DNA from: Mollicutes bacterium
GTDB lineage: Bacteria > Bacillota_I > Bacilli_A > RF39 > UBA660
Direction: 5' to 3'
Assembly: GCA_012510695.1 (NCBI GenBank)
Contig: JAAZHN010000106.1
Coordinates: forward strand, 1 to 16,666
Length of the DNA: 16,666 bases
Within the stretch, counting starts at the first letter, position 1, and every line of letters starts with the position of its first letter. Below the pieces are notes generated by a model. It saw only the letters and a program-made list of their open reading frames with translations, was not told the DNA's origin and did no database searches. The translations under genes and the position numbers were made by a program. Of the stretch, positions 14,269 through 16,666 are shown one piece after another.

Positions 14269-15378
14269 ATGGGTAGTGTAGTTGTAGGAATGAGTGGGGG
14301 AGTAGATTCTTCAGTCGCGGCATATTTATTAAAAAAGGAAGGTTACAATGTAATCGGCCTTTTTATGCGTAATTGGGATAGCGCAAGAAACAATGATATA
14401 AGTGGTAATCCAACAATCGATAATGTTATCTGCCCTCAAGAAGAAGATTATGAAGATGCTAGGGTGGTTTGTGAAAAGTTGGATATTCCCCTACATCGTG
14501 TTGATTTTATAAAAGAATATTGGGATTATGTATTTACTTATTTTTTAGATGAACTAAAAAAAGGCAGAACTCCTAATCCGGATTTAATGTGTAATAAATT
14601 TATTAAATTTGATTTGTTTACAAAAGAAGCTAAAAAGTTGGGAGCAGATTACATTGCAACTGGTCATTATGTTAGAGTAGAGAAATGTAGGCTTTTAAGA
14701 GGAGTTGATCAAAATAAGGATCAATCATACTTTTTAGCAGCATTATCTCCTAATCAGCTTAAAAACGTCTTATTTCCAATTGGCCATTTAACTAAAGAAG
14801 AGGTAAGAAAAATAGCAGAAGAACAAGGCCTTGATACTGCTGATAAGAAAGATTCAACAGGAATTTGTTTTATTGGTGAACGTAATTATCAAAAATTTAT
14901 TCATAATTATTTACAAAAAAATGAAGGACCAATTATTGATGTAAAAACTAAAGAACAAATAGGGACTCATGAAGGATTAATGAATTATACAATTGGTCAA
15001 AGAAGAAATGTCGGTTTAAGTGGTCATCAAGAAAGACGTTATGTTGTTGGTAAAAATGTTAAAGACAACATTTTATATGTTGCCTTTGGTGATGATAATG
15101 AATATTTATTTTCAGATTCTTGTATAATTGAAGATTTAAATTTTATTAGTGAAACAAAACCAACATTTTGTACAGCAAAATTTCGTTATCGTGGACAAGA
15201 TCATCCTGTAGAAATTGAATATTTAGAAAATAATGAGGCCTTAATTAAGTATTCTGGACTAGCTAAGTCAGTAACTCCTGGTCAAGCTTGTGTATTATAT
15301 TTTGGCGAAGAATGTTTAGGTAGTGGTATTATAAAAGAAGTAAGAAAGGATAACCAAAAACTTTGGTATTTAGATTAA
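14269..15378 (+). CDS. mnmA: tRNA-specific 2-thiouridylase MnmA
   Basis: MnmA adenylates U34 of the Lys, Glu and Gln tRNAs and inserts sulfur to give 2-thiouridine. The 369-aa length is typical. The N-terminal PP-loop SGGVDSS is at residues 9-15. Cys108 in NPDLMCNKFIKF and Cys200 in STGICFIGE are the two conserved catalytic cysteines. TGHYVR (131-136), DQNKDQSYFL (147-156) and TIGQRRNVG follow the family pattern, with the C-terminal beta-barrel after about residue 290. GAGAGG (14257-14262) sits 6 nt before the ATG. In E. coli the sulfur comes from IscS through TusE; Firmicutes often use a dedicated cysteine desulfurase next to mnmA, but none is seen here. The gene downstream begins one base after the stop codon. 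Confidence 0.97.
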   Translation: MGSVVVGMSGGVDSSVAAYLLKKEGYNVIGLFMRNWDSARNNDISGNPTIDNVICPQEEDYEDARVVCEKLDIPLHRVDFIKEYWDYVFTYFLDELKKGRTPNPDLMCNKFIKFDLFTKEAKKLGADYIATGHYVRVEKCRLLRGVDQNKDQSYFLAALSPNQLKNVLFPIGHLTKEEVRKIAEEQGLDTADKKDSTGICFIGERNYQKFIHNYLQKNEGPIIDVKTKEQIGTHEGLMNYTIGQRRNVGLSGHQERRYVVGKNVKDNILYVAFGDDNEYLFSDSCIIEDLNFISETKPTFCTAKFRYRGQDHPVEIEYLENNEALIKYSGLAKSVTPGQACVLYFGEECLGSGIIKEVRKDNQKLWYLD

Positions 15379-15379
15379 C

Positions 15380-16186
15380 ATGAAAAGAATTAATATTAGT
15401 TTAATAGAGCAAATTGGAACAGTCGCTAAAGGCTTTACAGAAAAGTATTGGATTGAATACTTAAAAAGACAATATTTAGTCAAAATTAACTGTGAATTAT
15501 ATAATGATCAAGATTATATGGAGTATTTATCCTCAATCATTTTTAAAAGAATGGGGATTCCAGTTGTTAATGTGCTTTTATCAAGTGTTGATAATCGTTG
15601 TTCTTGTATGGTTGAGTCATATTTAGAACCAAGATTAATAGAAGTACAAACGGAAAAGAAGTGGGTACATGGTTGTGAATCGGATAACTGTGAAAAAGAA
15701 ATTTCCACAGCCTTATTTAAAATGAAAACCATATTATTTTCATTAAGTGGTATAACAGAAGAAAATAAAAGGACGTTAGAAAAAGAATATTTAAGAATGT
15801 TGTTTGGTGATATAGTTATCAATAATGAAGAAAGAATGTTAAAAAATATTTCTATTATATATGATGAAACTACTAAAAATTACTCACTAGCGCCTGCTTA
15901 TGATCATGGGCTAGCATTTCATGCTTTTTCTGTTGATCAAAATAATCCAGTCAATTATATTGGTAATGATTATTTTCAATCAGAAGATATATTAAACTAC
16001 CTACTTAAACATCACAAAGAGACAATCACTGATCTTATAAGTAAATTAAGTTTATTAACTGGTGAAATAAAAGATGTGATTGAAAATAATAGTGTAGAAA
16101 TAGTTCCAGAGAAAAAAGAATTTATTATTAACCATATTAATAAAATTAATAAATTATGTTTACAAAAATCTTATCCTAAAAAATAA
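15380..16186 (+). CDS. HipA-like kinase-fold protein with altered catalytic motif
   Basis: The 268-aa protein resembles the C-terminal kinase domain of HipA and short HipA-like kinases (CtkA type), though I am not certain of the family. YLVKIN at 32-37 could supply the ATP-binding Lys35. YLSSIIFKRMGIPVVNV (49-65) matches the next helix and strand. LFGDIVINNEERMLKNISII at 141-160 sits where the family has NxDRHxxN, and LAPAYDHGLAF (170-180) supplies the metal-binding Asp175. The catalytic Asp is replaced by Glu151 and the His by Met153, so activity is uncertain. It lacks the N-terminal subdomain of full HipA. The ATG lies one base after the mnmA stop and has no clear ribosome site of its own, so it depends on mnmA translation. 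An HTH gene follows 82 bp later. A phage or regulatory kinase is possible; a toxin role is only a guess. Confidence 0.5.
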   Translation: MKRINISLIEQIGTVAKGFTEKYWIEYLKRQYLVKINCELYNDQDYMEYLSSIIFKRMGIPVVNVLLSSVDNRCSCMVESYLEPRLIEVQTEKKWVHGCESDNCEKEISTALFKMKTILFSLSGITEENKRTLEKEYLRMLFGDIVINNEERMLKNISIIYDETTKNYSLAPAYDHGLAFHAFSVDQNNPVNYIGNDYFQSEDILNYLLKHHKETITDLISKLSLLTGEIKDVIENNSVEIVPEKKEFIINHINKINKLCLQKSYPKK

Positions 16187-16208
16187 TTAATTTACTCTTT
16201 ATTTACAG

Positions 16209-16237
16209 TTGACAATTACTTGATACATTGATAAGAT
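16209..16237 (+). promoter_or_regulatory. Promoter of the HTH regulator gene
   Basis: A perfect -35 TTGACA (16209-16214), a 17-bp spacer and TAAGAT (16232-16237), with TGA before it as an extended -10. This is the strongest -35 in the window. Transcription would start near 16244, ahead of AGGAGG at 16253-16258. Confidence 0.65.
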
Positions 16238-16268
16238 TGAAATAGATAGTAGAGGAGGGATTTAGTCG

Positions 16269-16666
16269 ATGAATCGATTAAATGAATTATTACAAGAATT
16301 AGGTATTTCAAAGGTTAGATTAGCCAAATATTTAGGGGTGTCAAGACAAATGGTTTATAACTATTTAGATATGAAAAACTTAAATAAGTGGCCAAAAGAA
16401 AAGAAAATATTATTATTTAAATTATTGGATATTGAAAATGGTGATGAAGCCACATTAAATAAAATTAAAGTTAATACAGAATATTTAATGAGCGTTGAAC
16501 AGAAATTAAATCAATCAATTAAAGAAACGAATACAGTTCATTATGCTGTTGCTTTAAAAGATTTAAATAAAGAGGAACAACAACTTATTTCTGACATTAT
16601 GTTTTTGATTAAAGATAAGTTTACAGACAACCAAGATAAGAATAAAAAATCGGTTTATTATACTTA
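16269..16666 (+). CDS. Helix-turn-helix (XRE-like) transcriptional regulator, 3' end outside window
   Basis: The frame is open from the ATG at 16269 to the end of the window, giving 132 visible residues. AGGAGG (16253-16258) is 10 nt upstream. Residues 1-60 look like a Cro/C1-type HTH domain: LNELLQELGISKVRLAKYL, then GVSRQMVYNYLDM as the recognition helix region, then KWPKEKKILLFKLLDI. The remainder is helical with a Lys/Asp/Asn-rich tail and no ligand domain I recognise. It has its own good promoter and sits directly after the HipA-like gene. In HipBA modules the HTH antitoxin usually comes first, so pairing is not assured. Confidence 0.7.
   Translation, partial: MNRLNELLQELGISKVRLAKYLGVSRQMVYNYLDMKNLNKWPKEKKILLFKLLDIENGDEATLNKIKVNTEYLMSVEQKLNQSIKETNTVHYAVALKDLNKEEQQLISDIMFLIKDKFTDNQDKNKKSVYYT

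Noticed and set aside
16172..16208. Terminator after the HipA-like gene
   Set aside because: Only an A-T stem without a following T-run; not convincing.
1..16666. Mycoplasma-type code with TGA as Trp
   Set aside because: TGA ends several genes at proper positions and Trp is TGG throughout.
1..16666. tRNA, rRNA, CRISPR array, insertion sequence or prophage
   Set aside because: No cloverleaf, repeat-spacer array, transposase or integrase was seen on either strand.

Overview
The window is a piece of an AT-rich, low-GC Gram-positive chromosome that uses the standard bacterial code. Tryptophan is always TGG, and all three stop codons end genes (for example TGA at 6558-6560, TAG at 11582-11584). 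Typical Firmicutes features are strong AGGAGG/AGGTG ribosome sites, short promoters, a SepM/YlbL-type S16 protease, a SipW/TasA-type surface protein and a tiny DUF4044-like membrane protein. My best guess is an uncultured gut-type member of the Bacilli near RF39/Erysipelotrichia or relatives of the Mollicutes. That placement is inference from gene content and style, not from a marker-gene comparison.

Layout. Positions 1-1010 are the C-terminal part of a secreted Ig-like, very cysteine-rich surface protein, closed by a strong terminator. Next come two protein quality-control genes, each with its own promoter: trigger factor (tig) and the ATP-dependent protease Lon. The gap between them may encode a short RNA of about 90 nt. 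Positions 4981-8830 look like one envelope operon: three tightly packed genes with pseudopilin-like N termini, then a membrane-anchored PDZ/S16 serine protease, then a TasA/camelysin-like exported protein. Positions 9050-13476 are a DNA repair/transcription operon, mutS-nusB-xseA-xseB, with junctions that overlap by 4 nt or are 7 nt apart. It runs on into a GNAT acetyltransferase gene broken by an in-frame amber codon. A bidirectional terminator separates this from a convergent 40-codon membrane protein gene on the minus strand. That gene is transcribed divergently from mnmA (tRNA 2-thiouridylase). One base after mnmA comes a HipA-like kinase gene with altered catalytic residues, then a promoter and an HTH regulator cut by the window end.

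How it fits together. Most of the window is housekeeping: nascent-chain folding, proteolysis, mismatch repair with exonuclease VII, antitermination and tRNA thiolation. The accessory content is the envelope operon at 4981-8830. Two of the three pseudopilins carry the classic prepilin cleavage site with Glu at mature position 5. The first lacks that Glu, as the tip-type minor pseudopilin GspK does. Together with the cysteine-rich Ig-like protein upstream, these exported proteins carry even numbers of cysteines (4, 6, 6 and 2 for the complete ones), which suggests a disulfide-bonded surface apparatus. No assembly ATPase, prepilin peptidase or SipW peptidase lies in the window.
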